The notes under the pieces were generated by a model. It was not told where the DNA came from. It worked only from the letters and a program-made list of their open reading frames with translations, and ran no database searches. This document shows, piece by piece, positions 28,712 through 36,935 of a stretch of 64,000 nucleotides of DNA. How positions within the stretch are numbered: the first letter of the stretch is position 1; the number at the start of each line of letters is the position of its first letter. This stretch comes from Roseiterribacter gracilis (lineage in GTDB: Bacteria; Pseudomonadota; Alphaproteobacteria; BOG-932; Roseiterribacteraceae), in assembly GCA_018332375.1 (NCBI GenBank), contig BOPV01000001.1:62001-126000 (forward strand), in the 5' to 3' direction. Position numbers and translations under genes: made by a program.

Positions 28712-29574
28712 TGCGGATTGCCGTTATCGGACCCGGCGCCATCGGCGGAACGGTGGCGGCATGGCTGGCGCAACGCGCGGATCTCGACGTCACGATTTGC
28801 GCGCGCAGCCCGCTGCCGAGCCTCACGATCGAAACGCCGTCGCGCACCATCACAGCGACGCCGCGCGTTCTGACCGATCCAGGGCAGGGGGAACCGGTGG
28901 ATTGGGTCCTGATCGCAACCAAGGCCTATGACGCCGAAGGCGCTTCGCGCTGGCTTACGAAACTCGTCGATGACACGACCCGTGTCGCAGTGCTGCAAAA
29001 CGGCGTCGAACATATCGAACGGTTCACGCCGTATTTGCCGGCTGCGCGCATCACGCCAGCGATCGTCGACATTCCGGCAGAGCGCAACGCGCCCGGTCGT
29101 ATTCACCAGCGGCGCGACGGTTCGATTCTGGTGCCGAACGATGCCGCATCCTTCGTCGATCTGTTTGCGCATACGCCGATCGCGGTTTCGACCACCGATG
29201 ATTTCCGCAGCGAGGCCTGGCGCAAACTCTGCATCAACGCAGCCGGCGCGGTGTCGGCGCTGACGATGAAGCCGGCCGGCATCGTCGCGCGCGACGACGT
29301 CGCCGCGATCATGTGGATGCTGGTCGAGGAATGCGCTGCGGTCGGGCGTGCCGAAGGCGCGGTGCTGGACGACAAGATCGAAGACGAGATTATTGCGCGC
29401 TACCGAGCTGGCCCGCCCGACGGGATCAACTCGATGCTGGGCGATCGGCTTGCCAATCGCCCGATGGAAATTGATGCGCGCAATGGCGTGATCGTGCGGC
29501 TGGGAAAGAAGCACGGTATTCCCACGCCGATGAACGCGATGATCGTCACCCTGCTGGAAACGGCGGCCGCATGA
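28711..29574 (+). CDS. 2-dehydropantoate 2-reductase family (PanE/ApbA-like) oxidoreductase
   Basis: A 287-residue protein with an N-terminal dinucleotide-binding fold (MRIAVIGPGAIGGTVAAWLA) and a C-terminal helical domain containing WRKLCINAAGAVSALTMKPAG and EIDARNGVIVRLGKKHGIPTPMN, which are PanE/ApbA signatures. It overlaps the FAH stop (TGATG). Its place in the hmg operon suggests it may act on a catabolite or be simply co-expressed; pantothenate synthesis is only the family precedent. Confidence 0.87.
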   Translation: MRIAVIGPGAIGGTVAAWLAQRADLDVTICARSPLPSLTIETPSRTITATPRVLTDPGQGEPVDWVLIATKAYDAEGASRWLTKLVDDTTRVAVLQNGVEHIERFTPYLPAARITPAIVDIPAERNAPGRIHQRRDGSILVPNDAASFVDLFAHTPIAVSTTDDFRSEAWRKLCINAAGAVSALTMKPAGIVARDDVAAIMWMLVEECAAVGRAEGAVLDDKIEDEIIARYRAGPPDGINSMLGDRLANRPMEIDARNGVIVRLGKKHGIPTPMNAMIVTLLETAAA

Positions 29575-30140
29575 ACCGCGACAATCTCACCGAACGGCAA
29601 AAGAAATGGTTCGCTTCGGTGCAGGCAAGCTTGGAGCGCGAGACTGGCAAGACGCTCGCCGAATGGGTCAAGCTCGCCAAGAAATGTCCTGAGACCAAAC
29701 CCAAGGCGCGCGCCGACTGGCTGCGCGAAAACTACGGGCTTGGCGTCAATCGCGCCGCGCAGATTCTGCACGAAGCCTTCCCGCCCGAACCGGGTTCGGA
29801 AGAACCGGCGGCGCAACGTGCTGCGTTGTGGAAAGACGCGGCGTCGCTGGCGCTGCTGGAAAAGCTGGAAGCGGCGATCGCGAAACTTAGCGACGTCGTG
29901 CCGACGCAGCGCAAAGGCTTCACCGCCTGGTCGCGCAAAGTGCAGTTCGCGGCAGCGAAGCCGGTGAAGGGCGGGCATCTCGCTCTGGGATTGGCGATCG
30001 CGGTTGCGGGCAAGCGTCTCGTTGCGGCGAAGAATGAAGGCTGGTCCGAGCGCCTGACGGCAAAGCTCGTGATCACAAAGCCAAGCGAGATCGATCGCGA
30101 TGTAATTGCCTGGATAAAACAGGCTGCGGACCGTAGTTAG
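29571..30140 (+). CDS. DUF4287/DUF5655 protein
   Basis: A 189-residue soluble protein. The first 75 residues (LTERQKKWFASVQASLERETGKTLAEWV) match DUF4287, a small helical domain. The second half (TAWSRKVQFAAAKPVKGGHLALGLAI) matches the DUF5655-type domain often joined to it. The biochemical role is unknown. It overlaps the PanE-like gene as ATGA and is the last gene of the hmg operon. Confidence 0.85.
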   Translation: MNRDNLTERQKKWFASVQASLERETGKTLAEWVKLAKKCPETKPKARADWLRENYGLGVNRAAQILHEAFPPEPGSEEPAAQRAALWKDAASLALLEKLEAAIAKLSDVVPTQRKGFTAWSRKVQFAAAKPVKGGHLALGLAIAVAGKRLVAAKNEGWSERLTAKLVITKPSEIDRDVIAWIKQAADRS

Positions 30141-30253
30141 CCGCGTTCGGAACTGATTGCGTTGCGTTGGCGGCAGACGGCAAAGAAACACAAGCAACGC
30201 GCCGATTTCGGACTCTGACGAACTTGTAATTAAAAAATTGAAAGGCGCAGTTT

Positions 30254-30273
30254 CGAGTCATTGCCCAGACTCG
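30254..30273 (+). repeat. Inverted repeat just upstream of the amidohydrolase-like gene
   Basis: CGAGTC (30254-30259) and GACTCG (30268-30273) form a perfect inverted repeat with an 8-base spacer, 13 bases before the ATG. It could be an operator or a leader hairpin. The sequence just upstream (30225-30245) is unusually AT-rich for this genome and may hold the promoter. Confidence 0.45.
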
Positions 30274-30286
30274 ATTGGACATCGCC

Positions 30287-31033
30287 ATGCGATTCCGCAC
30301 GCCTTTTCTGTGTATCGTTGCTGCTGTGCCGCTGGTGATGCTGCACGGCGTCGTGCCGCGCAGCGTCGAGAACGTACCTTCGATCGCAATTACCGACGTA
30401 TCGCTTTTCGACGCCGACCTGCGGCAGATGCGTCGGTCGATGACGGTCGTGCTGCGCGGCGATCGAATTCTCGCTGTCGGCCCCGACCGTGAAACGACCG
30501 TGCCTGCCGGCGCACACCGGATCGACGGGCGCGGCAAGACATTGCTGCCGGCCTTTGTCAGTGCCCATGCCGCCGACCAGGATTTGCTGCCGCTGGCGAA
30601 TTTGAATCCGGCCGAGTTGAGTCGGTTCATCGCGGTCCAGAAAGGTTGGCAGATCGCGATTGCGCCGCGGCTGGTCCAGATGGAGCAGGAACTGGTCGAC
30701 GAGCAGCAGGACGAGCCATCGTTCGAACGTTTGCTAACCTTGGTGCGCAAACTTCATCATGCCGGCGTGCCGATCATCGTCAAAGCCGACAGCTCTTTGC
30801 GCGAGCTGGAGCTGTATGAGAAAGCCGGCGTCTCGCGGTTGGACATTCTGTACGGCGCAACTTTGGGTGCCGCGCGGATCATGAATCGCGACGACCAGCG
30901 CGGATCGATCCAACGCGGCAAGCTGGCCGACTTGTTGTTGATCGACGGGGCGCCGGACCGGCATATCGCCGACGTGCACAAGGTCGCGCTGGTCATCAAA
31001 GGCGGCCAGATCACCAATCCGTCCGTGCACTGA
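30287..31033 (+). CDS. Shortened amidohydrolase-like protein, metal site missing
   Basis: A 248-residue protein with an N-terminal hydrophobic segment (1-25) that could be a signal peptide or anchor. The N-terminal amidohydrolase beta-domain is recognisable (ITDVSLFDADLRQMRRSMTVVLRGDRILAVGP, then IDGRGKTLLPAFVSAHAAD), as is the C-terminal part (SRLDILYGATLGAARIMN, RGSIQRGKLADLLLIDGAPD). Most of the TIM barrel between them is gone and the HxH motif reads SAHAAD. Typical enzymes have 400-450 residues. It is either a degraded gene kept open or a repurposed exported protein; hydrolase activity is unlikely. Confidence 0.7.
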   Translation: MRFRTPFLCIVAAVPLVMLHGVVPRSVENVPSIAITDVSLFDADLRQMRRSMTVVLRGDRILAVGPDRETTVPAGAHRIDGRGKTLLPAFVSAHAADQDLLPLANLNPAELSRFIAVQKGWQIAIAPRLVQMEQELVDEQQDEPSFERLLTLVRKLHHAGVPIIVKADSSLRELELYEKAGVSRLDILYGATLGAARIMNRDDQRGSIQRGKLADLLLIDGAPDRHIADVHKVALVIKGGQITNPSVH

Positions 31034-31071
31034 GTCGCCTTCGGCGCGGAGCCGGGTTAGCTTCCCGGCCC

Positions 31072-32061
31072 ATGACCGCACCGACGATCGCCGACATTCA
31101 GTCCGTCCGCGCGCAGATTGCGCCCTATATTCTGGAGACGCCCGTCCATCGTTGGGACGGGCGCGAGCGCGATGCGCGGTTCGAGGGCGACGTCGTCGTC
31201 AAGCTTGAGCTGTTTCAGCATACCGGCACGTTCAAGCCGCGCGGCGCTTTGTCGAACGCGCTGTCGTTGCAACCAGACGCACTGCAACGAGGCATCACCG
31301 CAGTCAGCGCCGGCAATCACGCAATCGCCGCCGCCTATGCCGCGCACCGCCTGGGCGTATCGGCCAAGGTCGTGATGCTGGCCAGCGCCAATCCGGCGCG
31401 CGTGCAGCGGGCCAAGGCGTATGGCGCTGAAGTCGTGATGGCACCCGACGGCAAGAGCGCGTTCGAACTTGCCGGCCAGATCGAACGCGACGAGGGCCGC
31501 GCTTTCATTCATCCGTTCGAAGGCCATCGCACCGCGCTGGGCACAGCGACGATCGCAGCCGAATGGCACGAACAAGCGCCGGACCTCGACGCGATCATCG
31601 TGCCGATCGGTGGCGGTGGGTTGATGGCGGGCATCGCGGCTGCAACCAAATTGCTAGCGCTCAATTGCCAGGTCTTCGGTGTCGAACCCGAAGGCGCCGA
31701 CACGATGCATCGCAGTTTTGCGGCGGGTGAGCCTGTGTCGCGCAGCGACGTTGCAACCATCGCCGACAGTTTGGCGCCGCCCTACGCGCTGCCTTACAGC
31801 TTCGATCTCTGCCGCCGCAATGTCGACGAGCTGGTGATGATCAACGACGATCAGATCCGCGACGCGATGGGCGTGTTGTTCCGCGAAATGAAACTGGCGG
31901 TCGAACCGTCAGGTGCAGCAGCGACGGCCGCCTTGTTCGGGCCGTTGCGCGACCGGTTGCGCGGCAAGCGCGTCGGCGTCATCGCATGCGGTGCCAATAT
32001 CGACATTGCCGGCTTTGCCAAACATATCGGCGCCGCGCAGGAGGCAAGCGGGCTGCTCTAA
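31072..32061 (+). CDS. PLP-dependent threonine/serine dehydratase
   Basis: A 329-residue fold-type II PLP enzyme. The Schiff-base lysine is K55 in TGTFKPRGAL, the substrate loop is SAGNHA, and the phosphate loop is GGGGLMAG. There is no C-terminal ACT domain, so it is a catabolic-type dehydratase or a related serine/threonine racemase-like enzyme rather than biosynthetic IlvA. It ends one base before the convergent DUF2000 stop. Confidence 0.9.
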   Translation: MTAPTIADIQSVRAQIAPYILETPVHRWDGRERDARFEGDVVVKLELFQHTGTFKPRGALSNALSLQPDALQRGITAVSAGNHAIAAAYAAHRLGVSAKVVMLASANPARVQRAKAYGAEVVMAPDGKSAFELAGQIERDEGRAFIHPFEGHRTALGTATIAAEWHEQAPDLDAIIVPIGGGGLMAGIAAATKLLALNCQVFGVEPEGADTMHRSFAAGEPVSRSDVATIADSLAPPYALPYSFDLCRRNVDELVMINDDQIRDAMGVLFREMKLAVEPSGAAATAALFGPLRDRLRGKRVGVIACGANIDIAGFAKHIGAAQEASGLL

Positions 32062-32062
32062 T

Positions 32063-32473
32063 TTACGGATGCAGCTTGAGGTCTTTGACGACCTTGTTCA
32101 CCAGCCGCTTGTCGGCATGGACCGCAAGCCCAACCAGATCGAGCTGGTCGGTCGGCACGTTGGCGATAGCGGCGCGGTTGTCGACATCGTTGTTGGTGCC
32201 GAAATGCGGCGCCGTATAGATCGACGGTTTCAGATCAAGCTCGATGGTTCGCTTCAACGCGGTCTGGAGCCCGGCCGCATCGGTGGCGAATACCAGGATC
32301 GGCTGACGCAGGTTCGGCCCGTACACGCGCCCATCTCCGTCCTGGTACGGGGCGCCGACCAGTTCGGGTGACGTGCCCGACAACCCGCCGGTGATGAAGG
32401 ATGCGACATTCAGCTTCTGCCAAACGGCGAGGTCATCGCGCACGATGACGGCGATTTTGGTGTCGTAGATCAT
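32063..32473 (-). CDS. DUF2000 family protein
   Basis: A 136-residue protein beginning MIYDTKIAVIVRDDLAVWQKLNVASFITGG, which is the DUF2000 signature; the middle shows LVGAPYQDGDGRVYGPNLRQPILVF. The structure is predicted alpha/beta, related to peptidyl-tRNA hydrolase-like folds; the function is unknown. DUF2000 genes are commonly paired with AraC-type regulators, as here. The start codon overlaps that of the divergent AraC gene in a single CATG (32471-32474). Confidence 0.85.
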   Translation of the reverse strand: MIYDTKIAVIVRDDLAVWQKLNVASFITGGLSGTSPELVGAPYQDGDGRVYGPNLRQPILVFATDAAGLQTALKRTIELDLKPSIYTAPHFGTNNDVDNRAAIANVPTDQLDLVGLAVHADKRLVNKVVKDLKLHP

Positions 32474-33338
32474 GGACCAGCATCTGCCGGATCGCCCCAC
32501 AGGGGGTCTTGAACGATCGTGCAACGGGACGCGCGACTGGCTGCGCGTGGGCGCGGGCGAGCTGCTGCGCATCGAAGCGTTCTTTGGCGGCCATGCCTAT
32601 GACCCGCATCAGCACGATACGTACGGGATCGGCCTGACCTTGGCGGGCGTGCAGAGCTTCGATTATCGCGGCGCGCGCGCCGACAGTCTGGCCGGCGACG
32701 TCATCGTGCTGCATCCCGACGAAACGCATGATGGGCGCGCCGGCGTCGAGGCGGGATTCTACTACCGCATGGCCTATATCGAGCCCGCTCTGTTGCGCGG
32801 TGCGCTGGACCGGCAGACGCGCAGCCTCCCATTCGTGCCCGACGCTGTGTCGCGCGATCCGCGCCTGGTTCATGCGGCGCGGCTGGTGCTGCGCGATCTC
32901 GACCGCGATCTCGAACCGTTGGAGCGCGACCAGTTTCTGCTGGCGCTCGCCGACGCGATGCTCGCGGTCGACAAATCAACGGCGACGGGTCGCGATGCCT
33001 CTGCCGATTTGCGCGCCGCTGATCGCGCACGCGCCTTTCTCGAAGCGCAGTTTGATCGCACCGTACATTCCGAAGAGCTGGAGCGCGAAACTGGCCTCGA
33101 CCGGTTTGCGCTGGCGCGTTCCTTCCGGCGCCGGTTCGGCACCAGCCCGTATCGCTATCTGACGATGCGCCGGCTCGACCGCGCGCGCGGCGCGATCTTG
33201 CACGGTGCGTCGTTGGCTGATGCGGCGGCGCTTGGCGGCTTTGCCGATCAGAGCCACATGACGCGCCAGTTCCGGCGTGCCTACGGCGTGTCGCCCGGAC
33301 GCTGGCGCGCGATGCAGCGGACGACGTTCAGAACTTGA
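32472..33338 (+). CDS. AraC-family transcriptional regulator
   Basis: A 288-residue regulator. The N-terminal cupin ligand domain carries HQHDTYGIGLTLAGVQSFDYRG and GDVIVLHPDETHDG. The C-terminal double helix-turn-helix spans about residues 185-285 (GLDRFALARSFRRRFGTSPYRYLTMRRLDRAR, GGFADQSHMTRQFRRAYGVSPGRW). The ATG at 32472 is the only good start, and it shares bases with the start of the divergent DUF2000 gene. The 3' end overlaps the convergent TonB-receptor gene by 11 bp. Confidence 0.9.
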   Translation: MDQHLPDRPTGGLERSCNGTRDWLRVGAGELLRIEAFFGGHAYDPHQHDTYGIGLTLAGVQSFDYRGARADSLAGDVIVLHPDETHDGRAGVEAGFYYRMAYIEPALLRGALDRQTRSLPFVPDAVSRDPRLVHAARLVLRDLDRDLEPLERDQFLLALADAMLAVDKSTATGRDASADLRAADRARAFLEAQFDRTVHSEELERETGLDRFALARSFRRRFGTSPYRYLTMRRLDRARGAILHGASLADAAALGGFADQSHMTRQFRRAYGVSPGRWRAMQRTTFRT

Positions 33339-35625
33339 TCGTCGCCTCGGCACTGAAGGTGCGTTGCGGGAACGGGTGGAACAGGAAGTATTTGCGGTCG
33401 CCGACATTGTCGATGCCGATCGCCGCCGACAGATCCTTGCTCCATTCGTAGCGTACGCGCGTATCGACGACGAAGTAGCCGCCGAAGCCTTGATAGGTGT
33501 TGGCGTAGTGATCCGAATTGTCGATCGTCGCAAAGCTTCGACCCGCATAGCGCCCGGCGACGGTGATGCTCCACGCCGTGTCGGGACGGTAGGTAGCGAC
33601 CAGGCTGGCGCGCAGCTTTGGCAATTGCGGCGCGCGTTTGCCGACTGCAGCCGGGAAGGCGGCGTCGGCGAGAATCTCCGAGTCGAGCCAGGTCGCGTAG
33701 CCTGACAGTTCCAACCCGTCGATCAGCACGTCGTCGTGCGACGCAACCAGCTCGACGCCGCGCGCGCGCGTCTTGTCGATATTCTGCACGAAGCTGAACA
33801 AGCTCGACGAGCCCGGCACAAGCGGCGCCGTCTGCGACAGCAACGCGTCGCGCAGATCTTCCTGGAACAGCGAGATGCGCGCGCGGCCTTTGTCGAAGCG
33901 TCGTTCGAGCGAGACTTCGTAGGACTGGGCGCGTTCGGGACGCAGATTGGGATTGGGAACCGTCAAGTTCGGACCGGTGGTGACGGTCTGGTACAGCTCG
34001 GTCACGGTCGGAAAGCGATTGGCGACGCCGAACGACGCAGTCGCGGTCCAGTCGTTGTTCGGCGTCCAGGCCAGCGACGCTTTCGGCGACAATTTCTTGG
34101 CGCTCAGGCTGGGCTGCGTCACCGACAAGAACGGCGCCGATGAGAAATTGCTGCCGTCGAATGCACGCCACCATTCATAGCGCGCACCGACCGTCAGCCG
34201 CAGCGCCGAGGTCAACGACCAGGCATCCTGCAGCCACAGCGCATCGGTTTTGGTTTTGCCGCGCGCGATCGCGGTCAGGCTGGTCGTATCGCCGCCGATC
34301 CAGTCACTTGTCGTGCCGCGTGGATTGCGGAAGGTGAATCGATCTTCGTGCGCGCCGAACGTGACGTCGTGCGCGTCGTCATGCCACCCGGCGCGCGCGT
34401 CGAAGGTGCGCCAGCCGGTGCCGTCGAGATCGCTGATCGTACCGGGCCCGGTCACTGACGCGCTGGGAAGAAGATTGGTCGGCGTGCGTTGCCGGCTTTG
34501 CGCGAACTGGTACGAGCTGGCGACGACATCCCACGACCAGGCGTCGAGACCGTGCGTGCCGACCGACAGGCTGTTGGCCCAGTGGCGCTCGTCAAGGTGA
34601 TAGACCTGGTTCGAGAAAGACGACGGCGCGACCGTGTAGCTGTAGCCGGCGATATTCAGCGTGCCGCCATAGACTGCGTTGCCGGCTGCGTCGCGCAGAT
34701 AGGTTTCGGCATGCGCATTGTCGCGTTGCTGGAAGAGGCCGAGCGCATAGGTCGCGCGGATCGTGTCGCTGAGGTCGTAGCCCAGCTTCAACTTGGCATT
34801 GTCCTGCACCTGATGTTCCAGCGCGCCCGCGCCCAGCACGACGATCGGCGCGCCGGTCCGGTTGGCATCGGTGAAAGCGCCGGTGACCGGCGTGCCGACA
34901 TTGCTCGGTGAAGTTGGGCGCGTTGCGGTGACGTAGGTGAGCGGCTGCGCGCGACTGTCGAGGTGATTGACGCTGATCCAGGCCGACAGACGCCCCCAGC
35001 GATCGCCTGCGACCGCAGCGACGCGACCGCTGCCATAGACGTCTTTGGTGCCGTACTGGCTGAAATCCTGAAACGCGGTCTGCGCGGTTGCGCTGACTTC
35101 GGCGCGGTCGGGCATGCGGGTCGTAATCACCACCACGGCGCCGACCGAATTGCCGGGATAGGCAGCGGCGAACGGGCCGTACATGACGTCGATCCGTTCG
35201 ATTTCTTCGGGCGAAACCATGCCCCAGCGCGGCGACGCATTGCTGTTGTTGTTGCCGATCAGCGCCGACAGCAACACGCCGTCGGCATAGATCAGACTGC
35301 GCGCGCTGGCACCGACGCCCGAGGTGCGTGTCGTGATCGGCGCCTGCGTGTCGCCGAGATGGCGTTTGCGCGCCAAAATCGACGGCATGTATTTCAGCGC
35401 GTCTTCGACATTGACCGCGTTGATCTTGGTGCGGACTTCGTCGGCGGTGATGCTTTCGGTCTGGTTCGGCAGTTGCTGCCGCTCCGCAATCGAACGCTGG
35501 GCCTGGACCTCGATTGTAGTCAGGCGCGTATCGCCATCACCGTCGCCGTCGGCGAACGCAGGCAGGGCGATGCAGGAAACAAGGGCGGCAAGCGCGAGAA
35601 TCGCGCGCCGTTGCAGGCGGGACAT
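33328..35625 (-). CDS. TonB-dependent outer-membrane receptor (copper-type by context)
   Basis: A 765-residue receptor: signal peptide 1-25, a TonB-box-like stretch (about 34-42, TTIEVQAQ), a plug domain (about 50-165, with SILARKRHLGDTQAPITTRT and IERIDVMYGPFAAAYPGNSVG), then a beta-barrel ending in the canonical terminal Phe (EATIKF). The ATG at 35625 has GGAG seven bases upstream. It follows the DUF2946 gene on the same strand with a hairpin between, and a copper chaperone gene is nearby, so copper is the best-guess substrate. The sequence alone does not exclude a siderophore or cobalamin. Confidence 0.9.
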   Translation of the reverse strand: MSRLQRRAILALAALVSCIALPAFADGDGDGDTRLTTIEVQAQRSIAERQQLPNQTESITADEVRTKINAVNVEDALKYMPSILARKRHLGDTQAPITTRTSGVGASARSLIYADGVLLSALIGNNNSNASPRWGMVSPEEIERIDVMYGPFAAAYPGNSVGAVVVITTRMPDRAEVSATAQTAFQDFSQYGTKDVYGSGRVAAVAGDRWGRLSAWISVNHLDSRAQPLTYVTATRPTSPSNVGTPVTGAFTDANRTGAPIVVLGAGALEHQVQDNAKLKLGYDLSDTIRATYALGLFQQRDNAHAETYLRDAAGNAVYGGTLNIAGYSYTVAPSSFSNQVYHLDERHWANSLSVGTHGLDAWSWDVVASSYQFAQSRQRTPTNLLPSASVTGPGTISDLDGTGWRTFDARAGWHDDAHDVTFGAHEDRFTFRNPRGTTSDWIGGDTTSLTAIARGKTKTDALWLQDAWSLTSALRLTVGARYEWWRAFDGSNFSSAPFLSVTQPSLSAKKLSPKASLAWTPNNDWTATASFGVANRFPTVTELYQTVTTGPNLTVPNPNLRPERAQSYEVSLERRFDKGRARISLFQEDLRDALLSQTAPLVPGSSSLFSFVQNIDKTRARGVELVASHDDVLIDGLELSGYATWLDSEILADAAFPAAVGKRAPQLPKLRASLVATYRPDTAWSITVAGRYAGRSFATIDNSDHYANTYQGFGGYFVVDTRVRYEWSKDLSAAIGIDNVGDRKYFLFHPFPQRTFSAEATIKF

Positions 35626-35637
35626 TGGGTGCTCCGG

Positions 35638-35695
35638 TCATCTGAACGCAAAAATCCGGCGCACGCGTGGTGTGCCGGCGGCAAAGGTCAGATGA
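35638..35695 (-). terminator. Hairpin between DUF2946 and TonB receptor: terminator or attenuator
   Basis: Read on the minus strand, a stem (CCGGC and CAC paired with GTG and GCCGG around a 5-base loop, 35656-35678, with one G-T pair) is followed by ATTTTT, as in an intrinsic terminator. It is enclosed by a second perfect 8-bp inverted repeat, TCATCTGA (35638-35645) and TCAGATGA (35688-35695), the latter covering the DUF2946 stop. Partial termination could set receptor expression below that of DUF2946. Confidence 0.6.
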
Positions 35696-36083
35696 GCGAA
35701 GGCGGTCCGGTTGTCGGTGGCGGTGGTGCGGCAAGGCCGCGGCCGGGACGCTGGTCGGCGACCGCACGCTGCACCGTCGCCATGACGGCGTAGGTGGGGG
35801 CTGCGATCTGCACCAGCGTCGGCGCGATCGTGACCGCCGACGTGGCGGTGAAGGCGCAGCTTGTATCCTGCTTGCTGTCGCTGTCCGCCGAGGCGGGATC
35901 GGCGTCGTGCGCAATCGTCATCAGACCTTGCGAGGTACAGACGACGAGGTCGGGCATGCCGCCGGCCTTTGCCGAGCTGAGCATGAAGCCGCCTGGAATC
36001 GCGGCGCGCAGCAGGATCGCGAGAATCGCCAACAACGCTGCAGGGCGCAGCGCCGGTTTCGCAAATTTGCGGGCGGTTCTCAT
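35688..36083 (-). CDS. DUF2946 family protein
   Basis: A 131-residue protein with one N-terminal hydrophobic segment (about 15-32) containing AIPGGFML, followed by MPDLVVCTSQGLMTIAHD, a pattern seen in DUF2946 proteins. Two Cys residues and a C-terminal Pro-rich tail are present. DUF2946 genes typically neighbour TonB receptors and PCu(A)C copper chaperones; both are here, which supports a copper-homeostasis role. The start is ATG at 36083, with a GTG one codon upstream as an alternative. Confidence 0.8.
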   Translation of the reverse strand: MRTARKFAKPALRPAALLAILAILLRAAIPGGFMLSSAKAGGMPDLVVCTSQGLMTIAHDADPASADSDSKQDTSCAFTATSAVTIAPTLVQIAAPTYAVMATVQRAVADQRPGRGLAAPPPPTTGPPSLI

Positions 36084-36193
36084 CACCGGTCTGCTAACGC
36101 GCGACGCCGTGCGTTGTCCAGGGACCGGCCGGAGTTTGGCAAGTTGACGAGGCGGGTAGCGCGGTCAGCCCGGATCGGCTATTCGATGCGCCC

Positions 36194-36255
36194 GCCCCGC
36201 GAGGGGCCGTCCGAGCGATCGGACCCACCGGTCGGATTGGGAGCGAGCCACTCCC
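36194..36255 (+). ncRNA. Three tandem hairpins upstream of tRNA-Ser (possible structured RNA)
   Basis: Three perfect short hairpins follow each other: GCCCC/GGGGC (36194-36198, 36203-36207) and GTCCGA/TCGGAC (36209-36214, 36219-36224), each capped by the stable tetraloop GCGA, then GGGAG/CTCCC (36239-36243, 36251-36255) with a 7-base loop. The GNRA loops exist only when read on the plus strand. The gap (36084-36279) holds no gene. It may be a small RNA, a tRNA leader or a repeat element. Confidence 0.4.
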
Positions 36256-36279
36256 GTAAGTATCTGATCGGGCAGGGAT

Positions 36280-36369
36280 GGAGGGGTGGCCGAGTGGCTG
36301 AAGGCGCCGGTTTGCTAAACCGGTTTACGGGAAACCGTAACGTGGGTTCGAATCCCATCCCCTCCGCCA
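36280..36369 (+). tRNA. tRNA-Ser (anticodon GCU)
   Basis: A 90-nt class II tRNA. Acceptor strands GGAGGGG (36280-36286) and CCCCTCC (36359-36365) pair fully, followed by G73 and an encoded CCA. The anticodon stem CCGGT/ACCGG closes a 7-base loop with GCT at 36314-36316, reading AGC/AGU serine codons. A long variable arm (TTTACGGGAAACCGTAA) and a T-loop GTTCGAATC are present. Confidence 0.97.
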
Positions 36370-36454
36370 CCTGCTTCGCCTCGCCGCAGCCCGCCACATA
36401 GCAACCGCGTCAGAACCGGCGTAGCCACGGGTGCAAACCCGAGGAGACTTGTCG

Positions 36455-36913
36455 ATGCGCTCGCTGATCTTCGCTGCTGCTTTCGCACTGACTGCCGCGA
36501 CTGCACATGCAGCCGATACCAAACCCGTCGCCGAGAATGGTTGGTCGCGCGCGACCGCGGTCGGCCAAAGCGTCGGCGCCGGCTTCGTCACGTTGCGCAA
36601 TCCCGGCGACACGTCGGACAAGCTTGTGTCGGCGAGCAGCGACGCTGCGGCCAAAGTCGAGCTGCACACGCATATCAACGACAACGGCGTGATGAAGATG
36701 CGCGCCGTGCCCGAGATCGAAGTTCCCGCCAAAGGCAGCGTCACGCTGGCGCCGAGCGGCTTTCATCTGATGCTGATGGGATTGAAGGCGCCGCTGACCG
36801 AAGGCCAGCACGTGCCGGTGACGTTGGTGTTCGAAAAAGCCGGCGCCGTCACGACGCATCTGATGGTGGCTGGACCGGGCGCAAAAGAAGCGCCGGCCAA
36901 TCATGCGCACTAA
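36455..36913 (+). CDS. PCu(A)C periplasmic copper chaperone
   Basis: A 152-residue exported protein: signal peptide 1-20 (ending AHA), then a cupredoxin-like DUF461 domain. The copper ligands fit the family H-x(n)-M-x(n)-H-x-M pattern: His in VELHTHIND, Met in GVMKMRAVPEIEVPAKGS, and HLM in SGFHLMLMGL. The family delivers Cu(I) to cytochrome oxidase. The start ATG at 36455 has GAGGAG eight bases upstream. The C-terminal His residues (NHAH) may add metal binding. It lies 86 bp after tRNA-Ser and converges with the aminotransferase gene. Confidence 0.93.
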   Translation: MRSLIFAAAFALTAATAHAADTKPVAENGWSRATAVGQSVGAGFVTLRNPGDTSDKLVSASSDAAAKVELHTHINDNGVMKMRAVPEIEVPAKGSVTLAPSGFHLMLMGLKAPLTEGQHVPVTLVFEKAGAVTTHLMVAGPGAKEAPANHAH

Positions 36914-36935
36914 GGGGCACGCCCACTAATCCAAG

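Noticed and set aside
30159..30200. GCGTTGC...GCAACGC inverted repeat after the DUF4287 gene as a terminator
   Set aside because: The loop is 28 bases and no T-run follows.
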